From positions 62,001-126,000 of the forward strand of contig CAKVMH010000001.1 of assembly GCA_934772045.1 (NCBI GenBank): a stretch of DNA of 64,000 nucleotides, in the 5' to 3' direction. The notes beneath the pieces are model-generated. The model was not told the DNA's origin. It saw only the letters and a list, made by a program, of their open reading frames with translations, and did no database searches. The position numbers and the translations under genes were made by a program. Source of the DNA: an uncultured Clostridia bacterium (lineage in GTDB: Bacteria; Bacillota; Clostridia; Christensenellales; UBA1242). Position 1 is the first letter of the stretch. Every line of letters starts with the position of its first letter. Positions 15,392 through 24,134 of the stretch are shown here, piece by piece.

Positions 15392-15837
15392 TATACCTCC
15401 TCTACACTGCCACCTTGTGCTGTAATTTTATCTTTTGCTGATGTTGTGAATTTGTTAGCAACAACTTTTAAAGCAACGGTAAGTTCACCATTACCTAAAA
15501 TTTTAACGCCGTCCTTTTCAATTTTTGAAAGGATGCCTGATTCAAGTAATTTAACAGCGTCAACTGTTGTGTTTGCTTCAAAACAATTCAAAGCGCTAAC
15601 ATTAACAACAGAGTAAACTTTTTTGAATTTAGCATTGCTAAATCCCTTGCTAGGAACTCTTCTGTACAAAGGGTTTTGACCACCTTCAAATCCAGGGCGA
15701 ACACCGCCACCAGAACGAGCATTTTGGCCTTTGTGACCTTTACCAGAGGTTTTACCTATACCACTACCGATACCACGGCCAAGCCTTTTTTTGCTTGTTC
15801 TAGCGCCTTCGGCATATGTTAATTCGTGTATATACAT
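15391..15837 (-). CDS. rplO: 50S ribosomal protein L15
   Basis: Assembly protein of the 50S subunit. 148 residues from MYIHELTYAEGA. The Gly/Arg-rich N-terminal arm (GRGIGSGIGKTSGKGHKGQ) threads into 23S rRNA. I use ATG 15837 because AAGGAG is five bases before it; a GTG two codons upstream abuts the binding site. Confidence 0.95.
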   Translation of the reverse strand: MYIHELTYAEGARTSKKRLGRGIGSGIGKTSGKGHKGQNARSGGGVRPGFEGGQNPLYRRVPSKGFSNAKFKKVYSVVNVSALNCFEANTTVDAVKLLESGILSKIEKDGVKILGNGELTVALKVVANKFTTSAKDKITAQGGSVEEV

Positions 15838-15847
15838 AATCACTCCT

Positions 15848-16045
15848 TTACGCTTCTTCTTCCACTTTTAACAAGTGTTTAACTTTGAAGATGCTTCCTC
15901 TTATACAATCGTTGTCAGGAAGGATACGGGTTTGACCAAGTTTTTTGAAACCAAGGGCTTCAACAACTTTGGCTTGTTCTTTGTTGTAACCAACAGCACT
16001 TTTTACATAAGTAACCTTAATGGTCTTTTGTGATTTCTTAGCCAT
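15848..16045 (-). CDS. rpmD: 50S ribosomal protein L30
   Basis: Small 50S protein, 65 residues. Contains VKSAVGYNKEQAKVVEALGFKKL-type helix followed by the strand RGSIFKVKHLLKVEE, as in the L30/L7e family. Ten bases separate it from rplO. Confidence 0.95.
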   Translation of the reverse strand: MAKKSQKTIKVTYVKSAVGYNKEQAKVVEALGFKKLGQTRILPDNDCIRGSIFKVKHLLKVEEEA

Positions 16046-16053
16046 ATATCCTC

Positions 16054-16581
16054 CTAAATTTCTTCAACTGGTAAACCACGAAGGAGAGCAACTTGTTCTT
16101 TGGTCCTTAAAGATTTAAGACCATTTAAAGTAGCCCTAGCAACATTGATTTTGTCAGTTGAGCCATAAATTTTTGCAGTTAAATCGGTGTAACCTGCCAT
16201 TTCAAATACGGTACGAGCCGCACCACCAGCAATCAAACCGCTACCTTTTTTAGAAGGAAGCATTTTAACGCTTGTTTTAGCAAATTTACCAATTGTTTCA
16301 TGTGGGATAGTCCCGTTAATTACAGGAACAGTAATTAAAGATTTTTTAGCAGCCTTGGTTGCCTTTTCGATAGCAGCTGGAACTTCTGCAGCTTTAGCAA
16401 TACCCATGCCAACCCTGCCTTTCTTGTCACCAACAATGACAAGTGCAGAGAAACGCATAGTACGCCCGCCCTTAACAACTTTTGTTACACGGCGGACATC
16501 CAACATTTTCTTGTCGAATTCGTCTTTAATTTCTTCCCTTTCTCTAGGTTTTCTAAATTCACGTTTTTGTTGTTGTGCCAT
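16054..16581 (-). CDS. rpsE: 30S ribosomal protein S5
   Basis: Lines the mRNA entry tunnel with S3 and S4 and affects accuracy. 175 residues: double-stranded RNA-binding domain (FSALVIVGDKKGRVGMG near 43-59) and a C-terminal domain ending LRGLPVEEI. A charged N-terminal extension of about 20 residues is present. Confidence 0.97.
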   Translation of the reverse strand: MAQQQKREFRKPREREEIKDEFDKKMLDVRRVTKVVKGGRTMRFSALVIVGDKKGRVGMGIAKAAEVPAAIEKATKAAKKSLITVPVINGTIPHETIGKFAKTSVKMLPSKKGSGLIAGGAARTVFEMAGYTDLTAKIYGSTDKINVARATLNGLKSLRTKEQVALLRGLPVEEI

Positions 16582-16590
16582 AATCTCTCC

Positions 16591-16959
16591 TTAAAATTCC
16601 AAGCCACCGGCTCTAGCACCGTCAGCAAGTTCTTTAACTCTTCCTGTATAAAGATATCCACCACGGTCGAAAACAACAGTTTTGATTTTTGCTTTTTTAG
16701 CAAGTTTAGCGATTTGTTCGCCAACATATTTTGCTGCTTCTTTGTTGGTCATATCTTTAATTTTTGCCTTAACTTCTTTTTGAGTTGTGTTGCAAGCAAC
16801 AAGTGTAACACCCTTACTATCATCAATAATTTGGGCATAAATGTTGCTTAAACTGCGGTAAACGCAAAGGCGTGGGCAAGCAGTTGTGCCAGATAAATTA
16901 TGACGCAATCTGATATGGCGTTTTACACGTTTTGCATTCTTATTCTCTTTATTTATCAT
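16591..16959 (-). CDS. rplR: 50S ribosomal protein L18
   Basis: Binds 5S rRNA with L5 in the central protuberance. 122 residues with the basic N-terminus (KRVKRHIRLRHNLSGT) and the C-terminal FDRGGYLYTGRVKELADGAR block. Confidence 0.97.
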   Translation of the reverse strand: MINKENKNAKRVKRHIRLRHNLSGTTACPRLCVYRSLSNIYAQIIDDSKGVTLVACNTTQKEVKAKIKDMTNKEAAKYVGEQIAKLAKKAKIKTVVFDRGGYLYTGRVKELADGARAGGLEF

Positions 16960-16969
16960 AACTTACCTC

Positions 16970-17515
16970 CTACTTTTTCTTACCGGCTGCTTTACCCGGT
17001 TTTAAGATAACTGGTTCGTTTGTGTAGTGGATACCATAACCATGGTATGGTTCCATAGGGCGAAGTGCGCGGATTTTTGCTGCAACTGCGCCAACCAATT
17101 CTTTATTAGCACCACAAACAAGGATTGTGTTGTTGTCTGGCACTTCAAAAGTAATGCCGTCTTCTTCTTCAATTTCAACTGGGTGTGACAAACCTAATGC
17201 CATAACCAATTTTTTACCTTGTTTATTAAGTTTGTAACCAACGCCGTTAACTGTTAAAGATTTTTTGAAACCTTCAGTTACGCCTGTAACCATATTGTGG
17301 ATAAGTTGGCGATACAAACCTTGTTTAGCATTGCTGTCAGTTGTATCGTCAAGGCGAGCAACATAAATGTGACCGTCTTTAACTTCAACTGCAACATTCT
17401 TTGAAAATTCTTGTGTCAAAGTTGCCTTAGCACCTTTAACTGTAACGATGTGACCATTAACTTCAACAGTCACACCTGCTGGGATAGCGACAGGTAATTT
17501 ACCAATTCTTGACAT
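16970..17515 (-). CDS. rplF: 50S ribosomal protein L6
   Basis: Binds helix 97 of 23S rRNA near the factor-binding site. 181 residues from MSRIGKLPVAIP, with GGAGGG before this ATG; the longer frame overlaps rpsH. Two L6 repeats; the second carries RALRPMEPYHGYGIHY. Ends in a basic tail. Confidence 0.97.
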   Translation of the reverse strand: MSRIGKLPVAIPAGVTVEVNGHIVTVKGAKATLTQEFSKNVAVEVKDGHIYVARLDDTTDSNAKQGLYRQLIHNMVTGVTEGFKKSLTVNGVGYKLNKQGKKLVMALGLSHPVEIEEEDGITFEVPDNNTILVCGANKELVGAVAAKIRALRPMEPYHGYGIHYTNEPVILKPGKAAGKKK

Positions 17516-17523
17516 ATACCCTC

Positions 17524-17922
17524 CTACCATACATAGGCGAGAACTTCGCCACCTATGTTCATTTTTCTAGCAACCTTATCTGTAACGATGCCTTTGCTTG
17601 TTGAAACAATTGCGATACCTAAGCCGTTAAGAACTTGTGGTAATTGTTCAGCGTTGGCATAAATCCTCAAACCAGGTTTGCTAATTCTTTTAAGCCCTTG
17701 AATAACTTTTTCGCCATTAGGACCATATTTAAGTGTGATTTCAATCATATTAACGCCGTCAACTGCTTCAGTTTTATATTCAGCGATAAAGCCTTCTTTC
17801 TTTAAAATTTCAGCAATTGCAAGTTTGGTTTTTGATTGAGGAACAAGCACACTTTCATGCTTAGCCATATTCGCATTACGGATACGGGTGAGCATATCTG
17901 CGATTGGGTCTATACTTAACAT
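17524..17922 (-). CDS. rpsH: 30S ribosomal protein S8
   Basis: Central-domain 16S rRNA binder and, in E. coli, the repressor of the spc operon. 132 residues: IADMLTRIRNANMAKHESV at the start and STSKGIVTDKVARKMNIGGEVLAYVW at the end, both typical. Confidence 0.97.
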   Translation of the reverse strand: MLSIDPIADMLTRIRNANMAKHESVLVPQSKTKLAIAEILKKEGFIAEYKTEAVDGVNMIEITLKYGPNGEKVIQGLKRISKPGLRIYANAEQLPQVLNGLGIAIVSTSKGIVTDKVARKMNIGGEVLAYVW

Positions 17923-17934
17923 AATCTTCTCCTT

Positions 17935-18120
17935 TTACCAACTAGCTTTCTTAACACCAGGAATTTCACCTTTGTTAGCCAAGTTTCTAAAACATATTCT
18001 GCAAATACCATATTTTTTAAGCACAGCGTGTGGACGGCCACAAAGGGAACAACGCGTATATTCACGTGTTGCGAACTTTTGTTGTCTTTGTTGTTTATTA
18101 ATCATTGCTTTTCTTGCCAT
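17935..18120 (-). CDS. rpsN: 30S ribosomal protein S14, type Z
   Basis: Head protein of the 30S subunit. 61 residues, the short zinc form with Cys24, Cys27, Cys40 and Cys43. Ends IPGVKKASW, as is standard for this form. Confidence 0.97.
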   Translation of the reverse strand: MARKAMINKQQRQQKFATREYTRCSLCGRPHAVLKKYGICRICFRNLANKGEIPGVKKASW

Positions 18121-18129
18121 AATCCACTC

Positions 18130-18687
18130 CTACTTCTTTTTCCTAAATGGTACGCCCATTAACTTTAACAATTCGAATGCTTCTTCGTTTGTGTTTGCTG
18201 TTGTAACAAACATAATGTCGAAACCACGAACAGAATCAATCTTATCATAAACGATTTCTGGGAAGATAATTTGTTCTTTAACACCGAAACTGTAGTTACC
18301 GCGACCATCGAATGATGTTGTGCTTAAACCTTGGAAGTCACGCACACGAGGCAATGCAACTGAAATCAACCTATCGAAGAATTCATACATTTTTTCACCA
18401 CGAAGTGTAACTTTCGCACCAATTTTTTGACCTTGACGAAGTTTGAAATTCGCAACTGATTTTTTTGCTGTTGTAACAACTGCCTTTTGACCAGCAATCA
18501 AGCTCAATTCGTCAACTGCTGTGTTGAAAGTTTTAGCATTGTCTTTTTCTTTACCAAGACGAAGTGATAAAACGATTTTTTCAACGCGAGGAATTTGCAT
18601 TACATTTTTGTAACCAAAATGTTCCTTCATTTGAGGCCTTACAACTTCGTTATAGTATGCATGACGCCTATTAATTTCTTTTTCCAT
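18130..18687 (-). CDS. rplE: 50S ribosomal protein L5
   Basis: Carries 5S rRNA into the central protuberance and contacts P-site tRNA. 185 residues; PRVEKIVLSLRLG, LRGEKMYEFFDRL and the FGVKEQIIFPEI block are recognisable. AAGGAG is 8 bases before the ATG. Confidence 0.97.
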   Translation of the reverse strand: MEKEINRRHAYYNEVVRPQMKEHFGYKNVMQIPRVEKIVLSLRLGKEKDNAKTFNTAVDELSLIAGQKAVVTTAKKSVANFKLRQGQKIGAKVTLRGEKMYEFFDRLISVALPRVRDFQGLSTTSFDGRGNYSFGVKEQIIFPEIVYDKIDSVRGFDIMFVTTANTNEEAFELLKLMGVPFRKKK

Positions 18688-18700
18688 TAGTCATACTCCT

Positions 18701-19066
18701 TTATGCTTTTTTGCTAGATTTAGCAGATTTAGTTGCTTTTTTAGTTTTAACAACTTCTAAACTAGCGCCACATTTTTTGCAAACGCGTACATGTTTACCA
18801 TCGACATCATTGTGAGCAACGCGAGTTGCTTTTTTGCACGCTGGGCAAACAACTTGTACATTTGAAACATCGACAGCGCCTTCGGTTTTAATAATACCGC
18901 CCTTGTCGTCTTTGCTTCTTGGTTTTGTGTGATGAGATTGAATATTAACATTAGCAACAACAACTTTGCCGTTGTCACGGTTAACTTCAAGCACTTCACC
19001 AGTTTTGCCAGCATCTTTGCCAGCAATAACTAATACATTATCGCCTTTTTTAACACTTAACTTCAT
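18701..19066 (-). CDS. rplX: 50S ribosomal protein L24
   Basis: Initiates 50S assembly. 121 residues from MKLSVKKGDNVLVIAGKDAG, which forms the KOW domain; AGGAGG precedes this ATG, while the longer frame runs into rplN. A CPAC/CKKCG cysteine pair set near the end resembles a zinc ribbon, followed by a Lys/Ala/Ser tail. Confidence 0.96.
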   Translation of the reverse strand: MKLSVKKGDNVLVIAGKDAGKTGEVLEVNRDNGKVVVANVNIQSHHTKPRSKDDKGGIIKTEGAVDVSNVQVVCPACKKATRVAHNDVDGKHVRVCKKCGASLEVVKTKKATKSAKSSKKA

Positions 19067-19076
19067 ATTCGACCTC

Positions 19077-19445
19077 CTATAATACTTCTGGTGCAAGTGA
19101 GATTATTTGGTTAAATCCTTTTGCACGAAGTTCCCTTGCGATAGGTCCAAACACACGAGTACCACGGGTTGCTTTTTGTTTGTCAATTAAAACTGCAGCA
19201 TTTTCATCGAACCTGATAACACTGCCGTCTGCACGTTGAATAGGGTTCTTTGTGCGAACGATAACTGCCATAACAACATCACCTTTCTTAACTTTACCGT
19301 CTGGATCTGCTTTTTTAACAGAGGCAACAATGACATCGCCAACCTCTGCAAATCTCCTATATGAACCGCCAAGACAACGAATGCACATAATTTTCTTTGC
19401 GCCAGAATTGTCAGCAACGTTCAAAAGTGAAAATGGTTGTATCAT
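19077..19445 (-). CDS. rplN: 50S ribosomal protein L14
   Basis: Forms intersubunit bridges and is the docking site of the silencing factor RsfS. 122 residues, highly conserved throughout (NVADNSGAKKIMCIRCLGG near the start). Confidence 0.98.
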   Translation of the reverse strand: MIQPFSLLNVADNSGAKKIMCIRCLGGSYRRFAEVGDVIVASVKKADPDGKVKKGDVVMAVIVRTKNPIQRADGSVIRFDENAAVLIDKQKATRGTRVFGPIARELRAKGFNQIISLAPEVL

Positions 19446-19456
19446 AAATACGCCTC

Positions 19457-19714
19457 CTACTTCGCTCTTTCAACGATAGTAAGAAGACGGAAGTACTTGT
19501 CCTTTGAAAGTGGACGAGTTTCTTGAATGGTAACTGTGTCACCAACGTGTGCTTCGTTCTTTTCGTCGTGAGCTTTATATTTTTTTGTGTAAGTCATATA
19601 CTTTTTGTAAATTGGGTGTTTTTTCTTGCTGGTAACCAAAACAGTAATAGTTTTGTCCATTTTATCAGAAACAACAACACCTTGAATTGTCTTGTGGTTT
19701 ACTTGTTTTTCCAT
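19457..19714 (-). CDS. rpsQ: 30S ribosomal protein S17
   Basis: 16S rRNA 5'-domain binder with an OB fold. 85 residues: GVVVSDKMDKTITVLV and VGDTVTIQETRPLSKDK are typical. Confidence 0.97.
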   Translation of the reverse strand: MEKQVNHKTIQGVVVSDKMDKTITVLVTSKKKHPIYKKYMTYTKKYKAHDEKNEAHVGDTVTIQETRPLSKDKYFRLLTIVERAK

Positions 19715-19718
19715 AATA

Positions 19719-19919
19719 TTACTCCTTTGCTCCAGCTAATTTTTTTGCATTCAATTCAGTTTTAACCCTAGCAATTTCGCGCTTTGTTTCACGGATGCTA
19801 GATGTATCTTTTAATTGACCAACTTTCTTTTGGAAAGTCAAATTGAAAAGTTCTGTACGAAGTTTATTTTCTTCGTTGGTCAATTCAGTAACTGACATTT
19901 CTTTGTAATTATTCTTCAT
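19719..19919 (-). CDS. rpmC: 50S ribosomal protein L29
   Basis: Two-helix protein beside the tunnel exit, contacting signal recognition particle and trigger factor. About 66 residues from MKNNYKEMSVTEL. I choose the ATG six bases after GGCGGTG; a GTG three codons upstream is possible. It overlaps the end of rplP by 11 bases. Confidence 0.92.
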   Translation of the reverse strand: MKNNYKEMSVTELTNEENKLRTELFNLTFQKKVGQLKDTSSIRETKREIARVKTELNAKKLAGAKE

Positions 19920-20340
19920 TGTTTTCACCGCCTTTTTCCTTGCGAACTACTTTAGTTTTGCAAGGAAGTTTGTGTGAAGCAAGCCTTAAAGCTTCCAAGC
20001 AGACTTCTTCGCTTGGGCCACTTACTTCCAAAATGACACGGTCGCGTTTAACAACTGCAACGTGCCCTACTTGTGCACCTTTACCGCTACCCATACGTGT
20101 ATCGGCAGGTTTTTTAGTGATAGGTTTGTGTGGGAAAACTTTAATCCAAACTTGACCACCACGCTTCATATACCTATTGATAGCAACACGTGCTGCTTCA
20201 ATTTGGTTAGGAGTTATCCAGCATGGTTCAGTTGCTTGAAGACCGTAATCCCCGTAACTAACCACATTACCACGAGTTGCGCGACCAGTCATACGGCCAC
20301 GGAATTGTTTTCTTCTCTTTTCTCTTTTAGGTATCAACAT
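19909..20340 (-). CDS. rplP: 50S ribosomal protein L16
   Basis: Supports the A-site tRNA elbow and peptidyl transferase region. 143 residues with KRRKQFRGRMTGRATRGN at the start and GKGAQVGHVAVVK in the middle. The C-terminus is a short acidic tail. Confidence 0.97.
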   Translation of the reverse strand: MLIPKREKRRKQFRGRMTGRATRGNVVSYGDYGLQATEPCWITPNQIEAARVAINRYMKRGGQVWIKVFPHKPITKKPADTRMGSGKGAQVGHVAVVKRDRVILEVSGPSEEVCLEALRLASHKLPCKTKVVRKEKGGENNEE

Positions 20341-20341
20341 A

Positions 20342-21019
20342 TTAGTTTTCTCCTTTCTTGTGGTTTTGTACAGTGCTTTGAGAAACTTTACCCAAAATTT
20401 CGCCCTTGTTTATCCAAACTTTAACGCCAAGCACGCCGAAAGTGGTGTGTGCTTCAACGCAAGCATAGTCAATGTTAGCGCGGATTGTGTGAAGTGGAAG
20501 TAAACCTTCGTGATAGTGTTCACTACGAGCAATTTCAGCACCGTCTAAACGGCCAGAAACCATAGTTTTAACACCAACAGCGCCAGCACGCATAACGCGT
20601 TGCATAGCACTCTTCATAACACGCCTAAATTGAGCACGCTTTTCAAGTTGAGCAGCGATTGATTCTGCAACAAGTTTAGCGTCTAAATCAGGATTTTTAA
20701 TTTCAACAATGTTAACGTTGACTTTTTTAGCGTTTGAAAGTTTTTCAACATTCTTTTTCAAAGTTTCAACGCCAGCACCCTTTTGGCCAATAAGCACACC
20801 AGGTTTAGCGGTTGAAATTGAAACTGTTGCACTGTCATTTGTTCTTTCAATAAGCACATTTGAAATTGCGCAATTTTTGTATTCGTTAAGGATATATTTA
20901 CGGATTGTATTATCTTCCTTGATGTTTGAAGCAATTTCTTTTTTGCCTGCGTACCAAAAAGAATTCCAAGTCTTATTGATACCAATTCTCATTCCATTAG
21001 GATTTACTTTTTGTCCCAT
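20342..21019 (-). CDS. rpsC: 30S ribosomal protein S3
   Basis: mRNA entry-tunnel protein with helicase activity together with S4 and S5. 225 residues: N-terminal KH domain with the GQKGAGVE loop, and a C-terminal domain with GRLDGAEIARSE. Separated from rplP by one base. Confidence 0.97.
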   Translation of the reverse strand: MGQKVNPNGMRIGINKTWNSFWYAGKKEIASNIKEDNTIRKYILNEYKNCAISNVLIERTNDSATVSISTAKPGVLIGQKGAGVETLKKNVEKLSNAKKVNVNIVEIKNPDLDAKLVAESIAAQLEKRAQFRRVMKSAMQRVMRAGAVGVKTMVSGRLDGAEIARSEHYHEGLLPLHTIRANIDYACVEAHTTFGVLGVKVWINKGEILGKVSQSTVQNHKKGEN

Positions 21020-21023
21020 AATT

Positions 21024-21416
21024 CTACTCCTTACTATCTAGCACAACTTTGATGTGGCTAGTTCTTGTCACAATCCTGTCAGCACCATGAGCACGGCCAC
21101 GGAAGTAAACTTTGTTTACGCGTGTTGGGCCTTGACCAAGGATAACTTCTGCCAAATACAAATCGTGGACATTAAGCCCTTTATTGTTTTCAGCATTAGC
21201 GCCAGCAGATTTAACAACTTTTAATAAGATTGCAGCAGCATCGTGTGGCATATTGCTAAGGATTGCAACTGCATCATCATAACTCTTCCCTCTAACTTGG
21301 TCGATAACAATTTTAGCTTTTGTAGGTGCCAAGCGAACGAAACGAACGCTAGCAAAAGGGCGAGTTTCTTTGTTTGCTTTAATTTGTTCAGATTTTTCTC
21401 TAATTCTTTTTGCCAT
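21024..21416 (-). CDS. rplV: 50S ribosomal protein L22 with a divergent tunnel hairpin
   Basis: Lines the exit tunnel with its beta-hairpin. 130 residues; the globular part (RLAPTKAKIVIDQVRGK) is standard. The hairpin reads GPTRVNKVYFRGRAHGADRI, two residues longer than the usual GPTLKRFRPRARGRASRI form and lacking the KRxxPR tip. Changes at this tip affect macrolides and nascent-chain arrest in other bacteria. The DNA reading is unambiguous. Confidence 0.97.
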   Translation of the reverse strand: MAKRIREKSEQIKANKETRPFASVRFVRLAPTKAKIVIDQVRGKSYDDAVAILSNMPHDAAAILLKVVKSAGANAENNKGLNVHDLYLAEVILGQGPTRVNKVYFRGRAHGADRIVTRTSHIKVVLDSKE

Positions 21417-21425
21417 AGTTCACTC

Positions 21426-21701
21426 CTACTTCTTAACAGCTTCTTTTTGTTTGTGACCTTTAAATGTACGGGTTGGGGCAAATTCGCCTAATTTGTGGCC
21501 AACCATATCGACAGTACAGTACACTGGAATATGTTTTTTACCATTGTGAACAGCGATTGTGTGGCCAACGAATTCAGGGTAAATTGTGCTTGACCTTGAC
21601 CAAGTTTTAAGCGCTTTCTTTTCACCCTTTTCGTTCATAGCGTTAATGCGAGCCATAAGTTTTTGTTCAACAAAAGGTTTTTTCTTTAAACTTCTACTCA
21701 T
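21426..21701 (-). CDS. rpsS: 30S ribosomal protein S19
   Basis: Head protein that forms bridge B1a and contacts A-site tRNA. 91 residues: MSRSLKKKPFVEQKL at the start, WSRSSTIYPEFVGHTIAVHNG in the core. Confidence 0.97.
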   Translation of the reverse strand: MSRSLKKKPFVEQKLMARINAMNEKGEKKALKTWSRSSTIYPEFVGHTIAVHNGKKHIPVYCTVDMVGHKLGEFAPTRTFKGHKQKEAVKK

Positions 21702-21710
21702 ACTTCACTC

Positions 21711-22547
21711 CTACTTAGCATTAGCCCTCTTGACAATAAGTTTGTCAGAAGCCTTGCTGTGTTTTCTTGTCTTGTATCCAAGTGCAGGTTTGCCCCAAGG
21801 AGTCATAGGACCAGCATGACCAACTGGTGATTTACCTTCACCACCGCCATGTGGGTGATCAACTGGGTTCATTGCGCTACCACGAACAGATGGGCGGATA
21901 CCCATGTGACGTTTACGGCCAGCTTTACCCAAAGATACAATTTCATTTTCTTCATTGCCAATTTCACCGATTGTTGCACGGCAAACTGCCAAAACTTTTC
22001 TCATTTCGCCACTAGGCAAACGAAGTGTTACATAAGCGCCTTCTTTTGCCATAAGTTGTGCAGATTCACCAGCTGAACGAACCATTTGGCCACCGCGACC
22101 AGGTTGAAGTTCAATGTTGTGGATTTTTGCACCAAGTGGAATGTCTTTAAGTTCTAAGCAGTTACCTGGTTTAATTTCAGCACCAGCACCGCTCATAACT
22201 TTGTCGCCAACGCTTAAACCGCGAGGAGCGATAATAAATCTCTTTTCACCATCAGCATAGGTAAGTAATGCAATATATGCTGTACGGTTTGGGTCGTATT
22301 GAATGCTTTCAACACGCGCAACGACGCCATCTTTTTTCCTTTTGAAATCGATTACACGATATTTACGCCTGTTTTCGCCACCGATGTTCCTTACTGTGAT
22401 TTTACCTTGAGCGTTACGGCCACCAGTCTTTTTAACGGTTGTTAAAAGAGATTTTGGTGTAACAGCGTCCTTAGTCAATTCTTCATAAGTCTTGTAACTA
22501 ACGAAACGGCTACCTGCAGATGTAGGTTTTTTAGTTCTTATTGCCAT
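21711..22547 (-). CDS. rplB: 50S ribosomal protein L2
   Basis: Required for subunit joining and peptidyl transfer. 278 residues, normal length. OB and SH3-like domains; the conserved C-terminal block MNPVDHPHGGGEGKSPVGH contains the histidine linked to catalysis. Confidence 0.98.
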   Translation of the reverse strand: MAIRTKKPTSAGSRFVSYKTYEELTKDAVTPKSLLTTVKKTGGRNAQGKITVRNIGGENRRKYRVIDFKRKKDGVVARVESIQYDPNRTAYIALLTYADGEKRFIIAPRGLSVGDKVMSGAGAEIKPGNCLELKDIPLGAKIHNIELQPGRGGQMVRSAGESAQLMAKEGAYVTLRLPSGEMRKVLAVCRATIGEIGNEENEIVSLGKAGRKRHMGIRPSVRGSAMNPVDHPHGGGEGKSPVGHAGPMTPWGKPALGYKTRKHSKASDKLIVKRANAK

Positions 22548-22558
22548 ACTATCTCCTT

Positions 22559-22861
22559 TTAGTTCAAGCTTTCGAAGAACGCGATAGGTTTGCTGTCAGC
22601 CTTTAAGAAGACGATAGCTTTTTTGTAATCGCTTGTTCTACCAGTTACTTGACCATTTTTTGTGTTTCTTGTTTTAAGTTTGCCAGCGCAGTTAATTGTG
22701 TTAACGCGTGCAACTTGCACTTCAAACAATTCTTCAACTGCTTTCTTAATTTCAATCTTATTAGCAGACTTTGCAACTTTAAAGGTGTAAACCTTGTTTG
22801 GAATGCCTGCGTATGACTTTTCTGTCATAATAGGTTCAATAATAATTTGTTGTGCTTTCAT
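22559..22861 (-). CDS. rplW: 50S ribosomal protein L23
   Basis: Tunnel-exit protein that docks trigger factor and SRP. 100 residues; IIIEPIMTEKSYAG and FKVAKSANKIEIKKAVEELF are typical. One base separates it from rplD. Confidence 0.97.
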   Translation of the reverse strand: MKAQQIIIEPIMTEKSYAGIPNKVYTFKVAKSANKIEIKKAVEELFEVQVARVNTINCAGKLKTRNTKNGQVTGRTSDYKKAIVFLKADSKPIAFFESLN

Positions 22862-22862
22862 A

Positions 22863-23480
22863 TTAAACGTAAGCCTCCTCTAACTTTTTCATTGCGTCAA
22901 CTGTGAACACAACATAAGTGTTTTCAACAATTTCAGCAACATTCAACAAGCCAGCGTCAACACAAGTTACTTTTTCAAGGTTATTTGTTGCCCTTAAAAC
23001 GTTTTCGTCTTTACCAGCGGTAACAATGATTGTACGTTTATTCAAGCCGAAAGTTTTTAAGAATTCACTTGCTTGTTTTGTTTTGTTTTCAAAATCAACT
23101 TTGTCAAGCACAACAACTTCGTTTTGGCGAAGTTTTTCACTTATTGCACTAGCAAAAGCGATGTCGCGCATTTTCTTGTTGATTTTTTGGCTAAAATCCC
23201 TTGGCTTAGGTGCGAACACAACGCCACCACCTGTGAATTGAGGTGCACTCTTTTCATCGTGACGGGCATTACCTGTGCCTTTTTGACGGTAGATTTTCTT
23301 TTTGCTTGCATTGATTTCGCTACGTGTCAAAGTTGATTTTGTGCCTTGACGAGCATTGTTGTGCAAAGCAACAATAACTTGGTGAATCAAAGGTTGATTG
23401 TAGTCAGCACCAAAAACTAAATCGTTAAGTTCAAGTTTGCCAACTTCTTCCTTTTTCATATTATAAACTTTAAGTTCCAT
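22863..23480 (-). CDS. rplD: 50S ribosomal protein L4
   Basis: Lines the tunnel constriction with L22 and, in E. coli, represses the S10 operon. 205 residues. The tunnel loop reads RQKGTGNARHDEKSAPQF; the common form is RQKGTGRARxGSxRSPxx, so the loop differs at several positions. The rest is standard. Confidence 0.97.
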   Translation of the reverse strand: MELKVYNMKKEEVGKLELNDLVFGADYNQPLIHQVIVALHNNARQGTKSTLTRSEINASKKKIYRQKGTGNARHDEKSAPQFTGGGVVFAPKPRDFSQKINKKMRDIAFASAISEKLRQNEVVVLDKVDFENKTKQASEFLKTFGLNKRTIIVTAGKDENVLRATNNLEKVTCVDAGLLNVAEIVENTYVVFTVDAMKKLEEAYV

Positions 23481-23491
23481 AGTTCTCTCCT

Positions 23492-24124
23492 TTAAGCCTT
23501 GATAGCGGACTTGATAACTACGATTGATTTTTTAGGGCCAGGGATTGCACCTTTAACCAAAATCAAATTTCTTTCCGCATCAACACGCACAACCTTCAAG
23601 TTTTGAACAGTGGCTGTTTCGTGTCCGTAGTGACCAGGCATATTTTTACCCTTGAATACTCTGCTTGGGGTTGAGTTTGCACCCATTGAACCAACTTCTC
23701 TGTGAACAGGGCCAACACCGTGTGTCATTTTAAGGCGTTGTTGGTTCCAGCGTTTGATAACGCCTGTGAAGCCGTGACCTTTTGTTGTGCCAGTTACATC
23801 AACCAAGTCGCCAGCTGTGAACATGTCTGCTTTAACTTCTTGACCAACACTGAATTTGCTTGTGTCGTCATATCTAAACTCTTTTAAAACGCGTTTTGCT
23901 TCAACGCCAGCCTTTTTGAAAGTGCCAGCAACGCATTTGTTTACATTTTTGGCTTTAATTTCGCCAAACGCTAATTGAACTGAATCATAACCATCTTTTT
24001 GTACGGTTTTGATTTGAGTTACATAGCATGGACCTGCTTCAATAACGGTTACAGGTTCTACTCTGCCATCGTCAGTGAAAAGTTGAGTCATGCCAATCTT
24101 TTTACCTATAAGTGCTTTTTCCAC
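23492..24124 (-). CDS. rplC: 50S ribosomal protein L3 (GTG start)
   Basis: Early 50S assembly protein whose finger reaches the peptidyl transferase centre. 210 residues from a GTG giving MEKALIGKKIGMTQLF, with AAGGAGG just upstream; an in-frame ATG 16 codons earlier lies inside rpsJ and has no binding site. Contains KGHGFTGVIKRW and the finger MGANSTPSRVFKGKNMPGH. Confidence 0.96.
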   Translation of the reverse strand: MEKALIGKKIGMTQLFTDDGRVEPVTVIEAGPCYVTQIKTVQKDGYDSVQLAFGEIKAKNVNKCVAGTFKKAGVEAKRVLKEFRYDDTSKFSVGQEVKADMFTAGDLVDVTGTTKGHGFTGVIKRWNQQRLKMTHGVGPVHREVGSMGANSTPSRVFKGKNMPGHYGHETATVQNLKVVRVDAERNLILVKGAIPGPKKSIVVIKSAIKA

Positions 24125-24134
24125 AGTGTCCTCC

